DNA of 64,000 nt from Lenzites betulinus (Eukaryota; Basidiomycota; Agaricomycetes; Polyporales; Polyporaceae). How positions within the stretch are numbered: the first letter of the stretch is position 1; every line of letters begins with the position of its first letter. The stretch spans positions 558,001-622,000 of the forward strand of contig JABYQU010000007.1 in NCBI GenBank assembly GCA_022264855.1, given 5' to 3'. Of the stretch, positions 44,084 to 56,300 are shown piece by piece. The position numbers and the translations under genes were made by a program. The notes below the pieces were generated by a model, which was given only the letters and a program-made list of their open reading frames with translations, ran no database searches and was not told where the DNA came from.

Positions 44084-45257
44084 CACCACTAAACATCCCG
44101 CGGGCGGAATTCAGGTAGGCATATCAGGATCTGGAATCCGCAGAGAAAGGCGTGTGGTTTTCCGGTGGCATCCACTTGGATCCCACCGCCCAGAAAAAAG
44201 GCTGGGATTTGAGAGTGCATCATCTGGAATCCAGCTGGCGGGCCTCTGACGGCGGATCACCGTGTGTAATCCAAGGGCGCGTCAACCTGGCACCGATTTT
44301 GGGGACTTCAGAGTTCTCAGAGACCCGAGGGCGGGCGCCAAGTCAGCGGTACCCTCTGCTTCCTGCTGCCATCACCATCCATCACCCCCCTCACTCCCTC
44401 CTGTGTCCATCCTTGTACACTACTATGGCGGACCGCGGTAATGCTCGCTGATTCAGATGGGCTCCTATATCTTTCTGTTGGTATATCGGTGAGCAACAAA
44501 CGGTCTCCGGGTCCGAAGAAATCCATGTAACCAGTGCGAATGCGCGACATGTACGTGGGCGCCGCGTGCAACACCGGCATGCATATTTTGTCAACAAATG
44601 CTTTACGACTGAATCGACCTCTTACACTTATGGTACATCGCAGAATACCGCCCGCAACGCTCAGGGAGTATCCGGCCTGGTGCTGAACGCTGAGAAAGGC
44701 AGCCACTACATGGTATCAGCACCATGATGGTACACTATCTTCTCTACATGTACTGTGCCTGCTGCATGTAGCTCAGATGTGGTTATTGCTATAATCCTAT
44801 GCATATGAACGAGGTTTCGAAACTGGAGCCCAGCTCGATACAATACCCGGCCGGTGGGCGCGTATAGGACCCCGGCCATCCCTGCAAGAGCTCACATCCC
44901 TCGAAACCCCGAAAATGGGGCCTCCAGAGGGCCATTTTTCAGGCACAATTACCATATTTGGTAATAATTACCATAAAAGGAACCCCGAAAACGCCGTTTT
45001 CGGGCGATTTTGGGATGTGAGCTCTTGGTGGATTAGCCGGGGTCCTGCGCGTATGCGCTGGCGTGCATGCCAGCGCCGAACCTACCAAATATAGGCCGGA
45101 ACACTCTGTACGTCTCCAAGAAGCCGGACTCTGGCTGCCAGTGATCCGGTCTCCGGATTTCAGCCTTTTTCCTGGGCGGTGGATTCCAGGTGGCATGCCC
45201 TTGAATGCCGCCGATTTGTGCCCCACCTGGATTCCGCCCGCGGGATGTTCAGCAGTG
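44084..45257. mobile_element. Inverted-repeat element flanked by TA, carrying a nested insertion
   Basis: The outer ends are CACCACTAAACATCCCGCGG on the left and, inverted, CACTGCTGAACATCCCGCGG on the right, each preceded by TA. The TIR-like arms run about 170 bp (44084-44255 and 45095-45257) at lower identity inward. A TA target and short CAC start would fit a Tc1/mariner-like MITE, though the ends are not perfect. The element at 44866-45046 has inserted into it. Confidence 0.65.
44866..45046. mobile_element. Small MITE with 8-bp TSD, nested in another element
   Basis: This 181-bp near-palindrome has ends AGGACCCCGGC and inner inverted CAAGAGCTCACATCCC. A perfect 8-bp duplication GCGCGTAT lies at 44858-44865 and 45047-45054. 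Its terminal AGGACCCC equals that of the 22979-23738 element, suggesting both were moved by the same transposase. There is no coding capacity. Confidence 0.85.
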
Positions 45258-46233
45258 TACGATGCCGTAGGAGTGCCTGACCGACACCATGCCGGCGCCA
45301 TAGTATTCAGAACACCGTCATCGAAAAGCACATCTTCTCCTCAGAAGGACAAAAAGTACACAAAAACCTGAACGGGAGAGCCAAGTGTTAAAAGGGCAGG
45401 AAATGGCTTCAGGGTAAGGTTGCATCGTGCACCAGAGGGGTCGGATGGTGCATGGGATCTCGACTCGTCCTTGGAGAAATTGTGATAGGTTTCAGTGCGT
45501 AGACCTCCCAGATGCACCGCTCCCTCTCGTTAGCTTTCGAACCCATCCCATCGTGGGCTTCAAGTTTGTTGTCGATCTAACTGTTCAGTGGTATCATGAC
45601 CACGAAACCGTGCTTTGACAGGCGCATATAGGTCGCGCAGGCGGCGGATGCGCGGTGCAGGGACCCACTTCGAAGCATCCGGACGGGCTTATGAACAAAA
45701 ACGAGTAAGGGAGGAAGGACAACGACCACATACCTCGTCGCTCCGAGCCTACAAACGCCACTTCAGGCTCCGGTTTGCGGCGGGCCCAGCCACCTTGTCG
45801 ACTGCCGTGTTTCTACCGAGGCGAGGAAGTATCTAGGGCGCAGCGTTAGCGCAGAGTCGACCCTACATTCTGCGTTCCGCAAGAAGGGGCAGTCGGATGA
45901 AGAGCTGCGTACTATGCGAGATTGCCGTGGAGGTCGTGGTCTCTGCACAGTGATGTATTGTGATAGGATATCGGCCTCGTTGGTGCTTGTGAGGGATGCG
46001 CTTGGTGGAGGCTTCGATCTTGAGGCCAGAGCGGGGACATCTTGTCTGCGCAGAATGGCTAGCTCACGCAGACGCAAACACGGAACATGATGCGTTGATC
46101 CAAAATCCTTCCATAGAATCTGTTGTACACGAGCTACAATACACCTACACCCAAATCAGCCACACAAACACACCAAGCCGGCAAACTACGTACTCACCAA
46201 GAAAGCTAACAGCGAACTCGCCCCAAGCCTGCG
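45258..46233. other. Intergenic, no supported gene
   Basis: This is the 3' side of the leftward membrane protein gene. It has short overlapping frames only. Confidence 0.5.
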
Positions 46234-48240
46234 TTATGACCGATAGTCGGTCGAGTCCTGTAACCGCCACCGCTGCAGCGGGCCCCACCACCACATCGAC
46301 GACGGCCGATGTGCATCCTCCTCGAGCACCCTCGACGGGGGGTGCGCGTCCGACACAGCGCGCCTCGCCGGCCTCCGCGTGCGGATATCTCCCGAGCCCT
46401 CCACACCGCCTCCGGGCGGATACACCTGCTCGCCCGCACCCCCGCCGTCCTCCCCACACACCGTCGCGCACTCGCTCGCATCGTCGTCGCTCGGCGCCCC
46501 CCTCCCCCTGCCCCTGCCCCGCCCGCCTCTCCCTCCGCCCCCACCCAACACCTCCATCTTATACGCCGCGCGCGCCTCCTCCTGCTCCTCGCGCTGCCTC
46601 CGCTGCTGCTTCCGGATCCAAAAGCTGCCCAGGCCCCACCCAAACACGCCCACCGTGCCCGCGCCCGCGACCTCGCCCGCCTCCGCGCCGTACGCCTGGT
46701 TCATGCGCTCGACGCGCTCCGCGACCTGCTCGCGCGCCGCCGCCTGGTGCGCGTGCCGCAGGCCGGCGTACCACCCGTACAGCGCGCGCCCCGCCGTGTA
46801 CTGGTGCAGGAAGTGCGACACGCGCCCGCTCCCGCCCGCCGTCGTCGTCCCGCCCGAGCGCGCGCTCGCGTCCGTCTCGTTCGACGCGACCCTGCGCACG
46901 TCCACCTCTGCCGGTCGCCCGTCCGCCCCCGCGTCGGCGCTGTCGGACGAGTCCTCGTGCAGGTGCGCGCGGGCGGCGGCGGGGTCGCGCGCGTGGGCGT
47001 GATACCCGAGCGCGCCGGTCATGCCCTTCCAGAGCGTCTGCGCGCGCTCGCGGCGGACCTGGCGGCGGGCGATCTTCGCGCGGCGCTTCTCCTGGCGCTT
47101 CTCCTCGCGGCGGAGGAGCTCCTGGACCTCGCCGACGCCCATGCCCGCGCCGACCCACCACCACCAGCCGAGGAAGGACTGCCAGAGGATGACGGCCCAC
47201 ATGAGGCCCGGCATCCACGGGTACTGGTCGCGGCTCGGGATGTAGAGGAAGGTGAGCGCGGTGGAGACGAGGGCGAGGGTGAGCGCGCCGACGCCGAACG
47301 CGGCGGTGCCGCCGTCGGTGCGCCAGGCGTCGCGGCGGTTCACGAAGCAGCCCCAGAGGACGAGCGAGGCGGTGAAGAGGAGCGAGAGCGTGGCGTTGCA
47401 GATGTTCTGCACCGCGGAGGCGATCTTGACCAGGTTCTCGTTGTCGTGGATCCGGAGGACGTGCATTATGGAGGAGACGATGGCGAGCGGGCCAAGGAGG
47501 GAGAAGATGAGCCGACGCTCGAGGCCGGAAGGGAAGAGCAGCGTGAGAAACTGAATGTGGGTTATCTACCGCCGCAATTTCCTCAGCATGAGTGAATGTA
47601 CAGAATGGGGCTATGGACGTACTTGGATGAGACCCGATGTCGTAGCGTTCATAAGGAGCCATGCCGCGAGCTCCCCCATCTCCCAATCTCCGTTGTCCTC
47701 CAGTGGGGGTATGTCCACAGCGATATAATCCAGCATGTATGGCCACTTTAGACTTTGGGCTATGGTGCTCGATAGGACGACGTGCATGGTCGCGATGCAG
47801 GAGATGAGCAGTGTGGTGACAGCAGACATTTGCAGCACATAGTTGACCGGGGCCAGGGGCCAATGATACTGAGCGGTAAAGATGAGGTGAATGATCAGGA
47901 CCGTGGTAAGCGTGAGGGTAATTCCGAGTAGTAGGATTTGTACGGGAAGCGAGCGGGCATAGGTTGGTCGATGTGCAGCTATTGGGTCATATGGGAAACT
48001 TCTGTAGTGAAATAGTCAGTCATATTACTTTCAGGTCGTGCAAGGTCGCAAGGAGAGCTTCTCTCAAGCTATACCACTTGCTCGAAGGGCATGCTCGGAG
48101 TCCCTCGTACTTTGGCTCGCATATGGGGCATATACGCACCCGTCATCTGTCGTGTTCGTAGCATTGCCGTCGGTGACATTCTGCGCCAGACATTGGTAGG
48201 CTGAGTAGAGCAAAAGCAAGACAAGTGCGCGGGGTTTCAT
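46234..48240 (-). CDS. Multi-pass membrane protein, unrecognised family
   Basis: Three exons (48140-48240, 47623-48001, 46234-47550) join in frame to 598 codons plus stop. A signal peptide (MKPRALVLLLLYSAYQCLAQ) is followed by an N-glycosylation-rich segment (NVTDGNATNTT). About seven hydrophobic segments follow: VQILLLGITLTLTTVLIIHL; MSAVTTLLISCIATMHVVL; an Ala/Leu segment near LAAWLLMNATTSGLI; LIFSLLGPLAIVSSIM; ATLSLLFTASLVLWGCF; GALTLALVSTALTFLY; MWAVILWQSFLGWWWWVGAG. The C-terminal 250 residues are cytosolic-looking, with a basic coiled-coil (RREEKRQEKRRAKIARRQ), then a Gly/Arg-rich low-complexity tail. The topology (extracellular N-terminus, seven helices, long tail) is receptor-like, but I know no matching family motif. 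It is divergent from the sugar transporter (421 bp between starts). Confidence 0.75.
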
Positions 48241-48661
48241 CTGGGTGGATGTATGCGCCGTCCTCCCCTACGAGCGCGCCAGTCGACTTGATATCGTAGT
48301 ACTTTTGATGTAAACTAAGACCGGGGAGACCTCAAGCTTCAAGACTGATGCCGGGAGATGGAGGCAGGAAGCAAGAGCAGAGTCTACAGAAGCGCTCGTT
48401 TCGGGGAGACTCATGCGAGTCTTGGCGTGGTGTCGAGCCGCCGGCGTGCTCTCCTTCATCAACACCACGACCACCCTCCGCTGAACGTGAGGGTTTCCAT
48501 CTAGACTACGCTAAACATAAGTCGATTACTTCAAGTCCATTTTTAACAAACATACACCCGCTTAATATCCGAGGCATACCTCGAGTCGAGAACACAACAC
48601 AAACACGTTTACGCTCGTTTACGTTATTTCATCGGGGTATCTCTCAATACATTGCTGAAAG
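48241..48661. promoter_or_regulatory. Divergent promoter region
   Basis: These 421 bp lie between the starts of the membrane protein gene (-) and the sugar transporter (+). No repeat is seen. Confidence 0.5.
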
Positions 48662-50877
48662 ATGGTGAGTGCGGACAATCTCTGGAAGTACAGACGCTCA
48701 CTACTCGTGTGTATGTGAAGACAGGAAGGAGTCGTGCGGGCTACGTTGCCGTCGCCCCAGACTCGGAAACAGCACTGCGCTCTAGCATCCCGCACGGTGG
48801 CATTTTACATGTACACCCCGACGGAACAAGCTATACATACGCCTATGGCCCTCCCGGAATAGCTGGACTGCTTCACAACTACTATGCGCTTGGTTGCGCT
48901 ATATTTGCATCCATCGGAGGCCTCACTTTTGGCTACGACCAGGGGGTGATTGCAAACGTGCTCGTCATGAAGGACTTTATTCAGCGGTGGCATTTAAGCC
49001 CATGGCAAACCGGACTCATGAGTACGTTGGACCACTTATCGTTTTCAGATCACCACATAGGAATTGAACGAGCGTCGGATAGCGGCTGCGCTGGAACTAG
49101 GGTCTCTCGTGGGCGCCTTGACCGCGGGCACGCTAGCAGACAAGTATTCGCGAAGACAATCAATCTTCACCGCTTGTGGTTTGTACACAGCTCAAAAATA
49201 ACTATACCTTCGCGAATCTTCACTCACATGCACGTTGCAGCTATATTTTCTCTCGGGTCTGCGCTACAATGCGGCGCGCAGAGTTCTGGACACCTCATCT
49301 TAGGCCGAGGAATCGGCGGGCTCGGCGTGGGCGCACTGAGCATGTTATCCCCCCTTTACATGGCAGAGATCAGCCCGCCCGAAGTTCGCGGGTCTTTGAT
49401 GGCGATGGAGCAGTTTGCCATCGTTGTCGGCGCCGTACTTGGCTTCTGGGCCGGATTCTTCACGCGCGAAATTCCTGGCTCTGCTTCCTGGCGCATCCCT
49501 CTCGCAATTCAGCTTGTGCCGGGCATTCTGCTGGGTGCTGGGTGCTTTGCGCTTCCACCCTCTCCGCGGCTTCTCGTCCAACATGGACGCATCGACGAGG
49601 CCTTACGTGCATTGGCGAAGCTTAGGTTGCGGTCGCGTGCAGAAATAGAGACCGACCCTCTGCTTCAAGTAAGTGGAGTGAGCGGGCAGGTCCATCGACA
49701 CATGCTCACCCTCAACTTCCGTAGATCGAATTATTGGAGATGCAAGCGGAAGTTGCTCTAATCGAACAGACCTCTACCAGCGAGTCTCCGAGTACCGCCA
49801 AGCCTGGCACGCTACGTGGTGAACTGCACGCATGGACCCGTCTGTTCTCGCCGAAGCTTCGCAAGCGCACATATATTGGTGTCTTGATGATGTTTTTCCA
49901 GCGTGCGTTCATGTGCTGTCATAAATGACTTTTGTACACGGCTAACACCACGGTGTTACTCCAGAATGGAGCGGTATAAATGCGCTACTTTACTATGGCC
50001 CCACATTAATGCACTCTCTGGGGATGCAAGGCGACGCTGTGACCCTTCTCTCGGCTGGTGGCGTTGGCATCGTCCAGTTTCTTGCTGTGCTTCCCGCCAT
50101 CGTCTTTATCGACCGTCTTGGTATGTGCTTTGTTCGGTGATCATGCACAGAACTTACCTCCGCTTATCTCCGCAGGTCGCCGCCCTCTTCTTCGTGGAGG
50201 CTCACTAACCATGGCATTATCCCATCTTTCGATTGCTATCCTTGTGTGGCGATACAGCGGCGATTGGTCTGCCCACGCCTTTGCCGCACGCATCGCGCTC
50301 GCTTGCGTGTATACGTTCACGGCTGCATATGGTGTAAGCTACGGACCTATCGGTTGGATCCTCCCCAGTGAGGTCTTTCCGCTGTCAGCGCGCAGCAAAG
50401 GCGTCGCACTGTCAACGGCTTCAAATTGGTCGAACAATTGTGAGTCAATGAGCAATGGAGTCGACATAGCTAGGGCTAAAGTCCCTTTTAGTCCTGATTG
50501 GATTACTTACCCCGGTGTTCATGGAGTACTCTGCCTCGTATGTGATTGCGGCTCATATCGTGCGGAAGAAATGCTGACTACGCGTGTATTGTAGAGGGAC
50601 ATTCCTCATCTTCGCCACCGCTTGCTTCTTCGGATACGTATGGTCCACTCATTTCGTGCCGGAAACCGCAAATGTCTCTCTGGAGGAGATCGATGCCGTA
50701 TTCGGGTCGTCTGCAGGGCTAGAGGATATCGCGTTGAAGCGACAGGTGAGTCGCTCCCATGTCCCATATCTGTACTGGAAAATGATGTGGGTGGTCCGTC
50801 AGATCGAGACAGACCTTGGATTGCACGATCTTGTCCAGCGCTGGTCTCGCGAAAGCGAAGATGAAGAACCCAGCTGA
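48662..50877 (+). CDS. Sugar porter family MFS transporter
   Basis: This is a 12-helix sugar transporter of the plasma membrane. The start is ATG 48662, directly followed by a donor (gtgagt); joining to gtgaag|ACAGGAAGG (48721) restores the frame. Later joins kept frame: intron 49022-49082, then near 49180, 49671, 49900, 50120, 50440, 50550 and 50745. Motifs are GGLTFGYDQGVIAN (helix 1), GTLADKYSRRQS (loop 2-3), GRGIGGLGVGALSMLSPLY with EISPPEVRG, PPSPRLLVQHGRIDEA (PESPR-like), QQWSGINALLYYGPT (QQxxGIN), RRPLLRGG and VPETANVSLEEID (PETKG-like). These are the standard sugar porter signatures. The substrate (hexose, pentose or disaccharide) cannot be told. The gene ends ...SEDEEPS at 50877. Confidence 0.9.
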
Positions 50878-51617
50878 GCCGTAGTAAGCTTGTGTGATAT
50901 CCTTATTTCTTTGTTCTTTGGTGGACTTCGACTTGGACAGGATACTTAGGTTTGCCCTGGGCACATACACCTGGACGTGCTTTTAGTCAACTAAGTCAAT
51001 ATATCTTATCGTGACTCCTGCTTCTCGCTTGTACAGGACGTCTGCGCTTAGCAAACACCGCATTACAATATATGCAAGCCAGCGAACACATTCCAAACAA
51101 TCTGACATGCACACCCAAGTACTCCGTCTTGCGACCGGCCCAGTCAGGTAGAGCCTCTTTATCACCGTCATAAGCCTTGCCCTCGCTGATGTGCACATGG
51201 CAGCCGTGGTGGTTTACTCAGCGACACGAGGGATGTTAGGGAGACGCATCTCTGCTTGTCCCAATGTGGCCTAGTGCCCAGTGGCGAGTGGTTTCTAAGA
51301 TTGACTCAGCTATCAAAATTAGCCTCTCTCGCTACCAACGCGCGCCTGCTTTCGAATGAGCGGCTTTGTCACTCCCATCTGGCGCCCTGTAAGCTTGCCA
51401 TTGCTACTGACAATCTGTGGCCAGGGTATAGCGAGCATGACGAGCTTGCTCATTGAGCAGGCACACAATAGTGAACGAGGAGAACAAGGATGAAGGATGT
51501 CAGGTATAAAGAGGACGATGCTCGAACTAAGAAGAGCATCCCACTCAACCACTCTAACTCATCCTGCAAACGCAACCCACAACTCCACCACAACTCATCC
51601 CAGAATCAACAATAGAA
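50878..51617. other. Intergenic, no supported gene
   Basis: It contains the 3' region of the transporter and the promoter of the dehydrogenase gene; a TATA-like gtataaag lies at about 51503, some 115 bp before the ATG. Confidence 0.5.
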
Positions 51618-52672
51618 ATGTCTGCTCCTCGCGTTTGGCTCAGTGAGTTTCCCTCATATCGCAGTTCAAAGCCGCTCTGACCGACTACGTGTTTACAGTC
51701 ACCGGCTCCTCCTCTGGCTTCGGCAAGGAGACTGTCATCCAAGCCCTCGAGAGCGGTGACAAGGTCGTCGCCACGCTCCGCAAGCCCGCGGCGCTCGACG
51801 ATCTCACGAAGAAATACTCCGCGGACCGTCTCCGCGTCGTCAAGCTCGACGTCACGAAGCCCGCCGAGATTGACGCGGCGTTCGTGGCGGCGAAGGCCGC
51901 CTTCGGCCGCGTCGATATCGTGTTCAACAACGCCGGCTACGTCGCCGTCGGCGAGAACGAGGCGTTCCCCGACGACGTCTCGCGCCCGCTCTTCGAGGTC
52001 AACTTCTGGGGCGCGGTGCACGTGTCGCAGCGTGCGGTGAAGTTCTTCCGCGAGGAGAACAAGCCGCAGGGCGGTCTGCTCCTGCAGAACAGCGCGATGG
52101 TTGGTCTTGCGGGTGTCCCAGTCATCGGATTCTACTCCGCGACGAAGCATGGTAAGCTCACAAGCATCCCCCTGGTTTCGCGCCCTGGCTGACCTAGTCG
52201 TCGCTTCAGCTCTTGAGGGCTTCAGCGAGTCGCTGGCCAAGGAAGTCGACCCCGCATGGAACATCAAGGCAAGTCTTGTCCGCACCCTTACAACAGAATA
52301 CGGCAACTAACACTTCACCTACAGGTCGCCATCATAGAACCCGGCGCATTCAAGACCTCCGTCTTCAACCTCGACACGAGCATGGTGCTCCTCCCGCAGC
52401 ACCCCGCCTACACAAACCCCGCGCTCCCCGTGTACAACTTCCGCGGCGCGTTCCTCAAGGGCGCGGGCAAGGAGGCGGACACGCCCGCCGACCTCGCCCC
52501 CGCGGACGCCTCGCTCGCCGTCGCGAAGATCATCGAGTTCTCGCACCTCTCCAGCCCCCCGCTGCACTTCCCGCTCGGGAAGGATTCGATCGGGCTCATC
52601 CGCGAGAAGATCCGGTCATTGACGGAGGAGATCGACAAGTACGAGTCGTGGTCTGACAACCTGGGCAAGTAG
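51618..52672 (+). CDS. Short-chain dehydrogenase/reductase
   Basis: This is a classical SDR, an NAD(P)-dependent oxidoreductase with a Rossmann fold. Four exons (51618-51642, 51699-52151, 52210-52268, 52325-52672) join in frame to 294 codons plus stop. The cofactor motif ITGSSSGFGKE (TGxxxGxG) is at residues 9-19. The structural NNAGY follows, then the catalytic Ser in LQNSAMVGLAG and YSATKH (YxxxK). IEPGAFKTSVFN is the usual post-catalytic stretch. The short N-terminus and the GFGKE signature fit the subgroup that acts on small carbonyl substrates; the actual substrate is unknown. Intron 3 uses a GC donor (AAG|GCAAGT, 52269), the accepted minor GC-AG class. Confidence 0.92.
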
Positions 52673-53368
52673 TGGAGTTTCGTATGACTGTAATAAATTG
52701 GATCGGTATCCCTATTTTCAATAATCTGCTGTTCTCCTTTGGTGGGCCGTTTGATTTGCTCTGTGCGGAGGTACATGTGTGAGTTGAACGAGAGTATCTA
52801 TCTATATGTGATAGCACGAACAGTGGCGGGGTATGTAGGTGCTTACCCAGCGTGGACTTAGCGGCGCCATCCCGAAACGTAAGCGAAGGCCCGCACGCAG
52901 TACGGGGACAGTGAGGCGGAGACACTATGCACATTGGTCACACATTGTAGGTCAAACCATACACGCTAGCAAATCAAGCGACGGAACACGTACGTACGAG
53001 GAAGATGCGAAGGTTGTAAAATGGCGAGGCACGGGTGAAGGTGAATACTACACTACGTAAAAGGTGGGGATCCGGATGCTGGACGGGCGATGGTATGTAT
53101 GTACGGACACAGGCGCGGAACATGGTTGAGGATGCTGGGCGGGGGAGTGAGGGATGGGGCGGGACTGTACGTATTGTATCGTAAGGGGACGGGTCTTGAG
53201 ATGCGCAAATGTGAAGTGTAAAAGGGGCGGTGACAACATGGACGGGAACCAGGCGGGCCAAATTCTTGTGATACAGAGCGAGCGATGACGAAGCAGGAGA
53301 GAGCACAGATGCCATGACCAAGGGAGGACGGACGACCGGACGAGCCGAAGCCAGGAGGCGCCGCGCGC
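52673..53368. other. Convergent intergenic region
   Basis: This holds the 3' ends of the dehydrogenase (+) and transportin (-) genes. No gene is seen. Confidence 0.5.
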
Positions 53369-56300
53369 TTACACGCCGTACCGGGTCGCGAGGCGCTCCT
53401 GGATCACGGGCGGGAACGTCGAGACCTGCGCCGCCCAGCCGACGGCGTCGTGCTGCTTGAACCCGCTCAAGAGTTGCTGGAACATGTTGTTGAGCTCCGG
53501 CGACGGCTGATTCCAGCGCACGATCGCGTTGCAGAACCACAGCAGGCTCTGCATCCGACGAAGCTTCGCATCAACAACCGAGGTTCGTGATTGGATAATT
53601 TGGGCCACTAACCTTGGTGATCCCGGCGGGGTTCGTCTGTACGAGGGTGCAGAGACCGCGGAACGCCGAGTCCTTCTCCTCGTTGTCCCGGATCTCGTAG
53701 AGGGCTTGACACCATGCCTGAGCGAACTCAGGCAACAGGGGCGCGACCAGACCCGGGTGCATCAGGCCGATGCGACCGATAGACACGGCCGCATTCTCAT
53801 GCAGGCTCCTCGGCGCCTTCGGGTGAAGCAAGATGGGAACCAGCCGCGAAATGAGGGGGTGGACCCATTGCTGGAACTCAGCATCATCTAGCAGTCTAGG
53901 TGAGCGGTAGGTCGAACACATATTGTGAAAGTACTCACCACGACCGAAGCGGAGCGCGATCTCGCCGACCGCCCACGCGGCGTTGTTGCACGCGCTGATG
54001 AACTCAACCTTCGGCTCCGGATCGAGCTGCGCGATGAGCTCCTGCATGATCGTAGGCACGCGCGTCCGGAGCAGCGGGAAGCAGTTCATAGCCATATCGC
54101 CCACGAGAGCATATCCAGACTGCCGCACAGCCGCGTGCGGGTGCTTGAGGCATACGCTGAGGAGCTCGAGGAGATTTGGTGTGCTAGTCGTGATTTGTTG
54201 CTCCAAAGCCATTCCCAGGCCTTGTGTAAGCCCAGAAAGCAGATCGAGCGCCACGACAAGGAAGGAGCGGTCAGGCTCGTCCATTTCAGGGTTCTGCTGG
54301 TATGCCTGGTACTGCAGAAGGGATGAATGCACGAGACCGTGGCACCGCTCGAAGATTGGGCTCGCATACGGCAGGAAGGAGGCGCCCATTGCAATAGTGA
54401 CAGACGCAAGACACTAGGAAAAGGCGTTAGCGTCCGTGAGCCGTAGCGGAATGAAGGGCTCACCTCAAGCAGAGGGATCAAATCATCGTCATCGTCTTTG
54501 AGCTTGTCCCAACGCTTGAGTAGTGGCGGCATGAGGATTTCCACATATGTTGGGTTCTGAAGTGCCGTGCCCACAGCATCCGCGAGTGTGCCGACAGCGT
54601 CGTAAAGAATGAGCATGTTCTTGTGCTGGTACTTCTCGAAGGCGAAGACAAGGTTCCGCAAGACCGGCTCGAGGTATGGTGCCAATTCAGGACCAGCGTC
54701 TTCCTCAAGGGTGGCGAATGCGCTGCAGCCTGCCTCTTGGACACGCTTGTTGTTGTCGAGGACCATCCGAAGAAGCTACCAAACAACGTCAACACGGTGT
54801 TTGACGGCACACATACAACAACACCTACACCCTCCAGCGTGGGTACAAAGAAGTTGTTCTTGTGTTCTGTCGAATGAGGCTGCGTGCACCAGCTTGCGTA
54901 CCTGCCAAGCGTCCAGCATGTGATAGATCGCACAAGTGGCTGTGGAATCGGTTCAGTAAACATTCCTGTCGAGAATAGGTTATTGAATGCGTACCTTAGG
55001 GTCGTTCAATGTGTTAATCAGGTAAGGAATCAGGGTCGGTAGGTGGGGCTCGATGGCGTCGATGCATCCTGCATGTCGCTTTTAGCACCCGATCTAGCGA
55101 ATTCGAATATCATCAAGAAGCTCACCTTCTGCCATCGCCCCGAGCGCGAGAATCCCACTCTCCCTCTGGAGCCACTCGTCGCTCCACAGCTTCGTCTTCA
55201 ATGGCTCGAGAAGGACGTTGAGCAAATCGGCGCCGAAGCGTACGGCGAGGACGTCGAGCGCTGCCGCGGCACATTTGCGCAGGTTCCATTCCGTCGACAT
55301 CTCGTCCGCAAACTCATCATCGTCGAGGTCGTCGTAGTCGTCATCGTCGCTCTCGGCAAGTTCTTCGCCGTACGCGCCGACGCGCTTCCCCGAGCCGTCC
55401 TCTCCGTTGCCCTCGCGTTCGAAGCCGTGGGACTTGCCACCATAGTGGCGCGGCTTGATGTCCGTATCCTTGTCGGGCACCGCCGCGTCCTCCTCATCGC
55501 CTTGAAGCCAAAGTAGGTCGTCCTCGCTGTAGACCATGCAGTCGAGCAACACCGGTGCGACTTTGGCGAGGAGCGGGTGAAGGTAAGGCGAGAGGTCGGG
55601 GTCTTCGGCGAACGTGAGCCAGAACTCGCATGCTTCGAGCGCAACGTTCTCGTGCTTGTCCTTGGTGGAGTAGAGCATATACTCAGCGACATTCGCCATC
55701 TCCGGCATCAGCTTCTCCGGACGGGATGCGAGGAGCAGGACGAGAGCTTGGCAGACGTGCTTGCGTACGGCGGAGTCCTCATCCGACGCACGTTTGAAAA
55801 GGCACGCGATGAACGTGTCTATGTGCGCGAAAAGTGACTGGCAGCCGATGGGCACGAAATAGGACAGGCACGCGATGGCGTGGGCGCGCATTTTGGCGTT
55901 CGGGTGCTCGGAGAGAACGATGAACTTGGGGATCATGTACTCTAGCGGCCATGTGCCGTTGATGTCGACGTCGAGCTTTCTTGGGTAGTCTTCACATGCT
56001 CGTTCTAGGACGTTGAATGCGGCCTAAATGGCGAGAGGTTAGTATCAAGTTGTATCATATGCGCTAAGCAGCTTGAAAGTCCGTAGCTCCGAAGTACGCC
56101 AATGGGCATAATGCACTGTTTGAACATCGCTTGAACCCAGCGGCAGATGTCAAGATGGCCAGAGAAAGTAGACATGACCCTATCCGAGTCGAAGGATCTT
56201 TCGAACGCATCCACATCGCCGGTGTAAGATGTATCATAGCATCTACTGTGACATCTATGAAGGCGAAGATAATGCGCCTCGCGTCGATCATATCCCTTGC

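Noticed and set aside
45996..47863. Frames of about 400 residues on plus and a second minus frame at 46559-47863
   Set aside because: They are GC-rich shadow frames of the real membrane protein gene at 46234-48240.
53253..53540. Minus-strand frame (part of 52974-53540) suggesting an extra gene at the transportin 3' end
   Set aside because: It overlaps the last transportin exon in another frame and has no family features.
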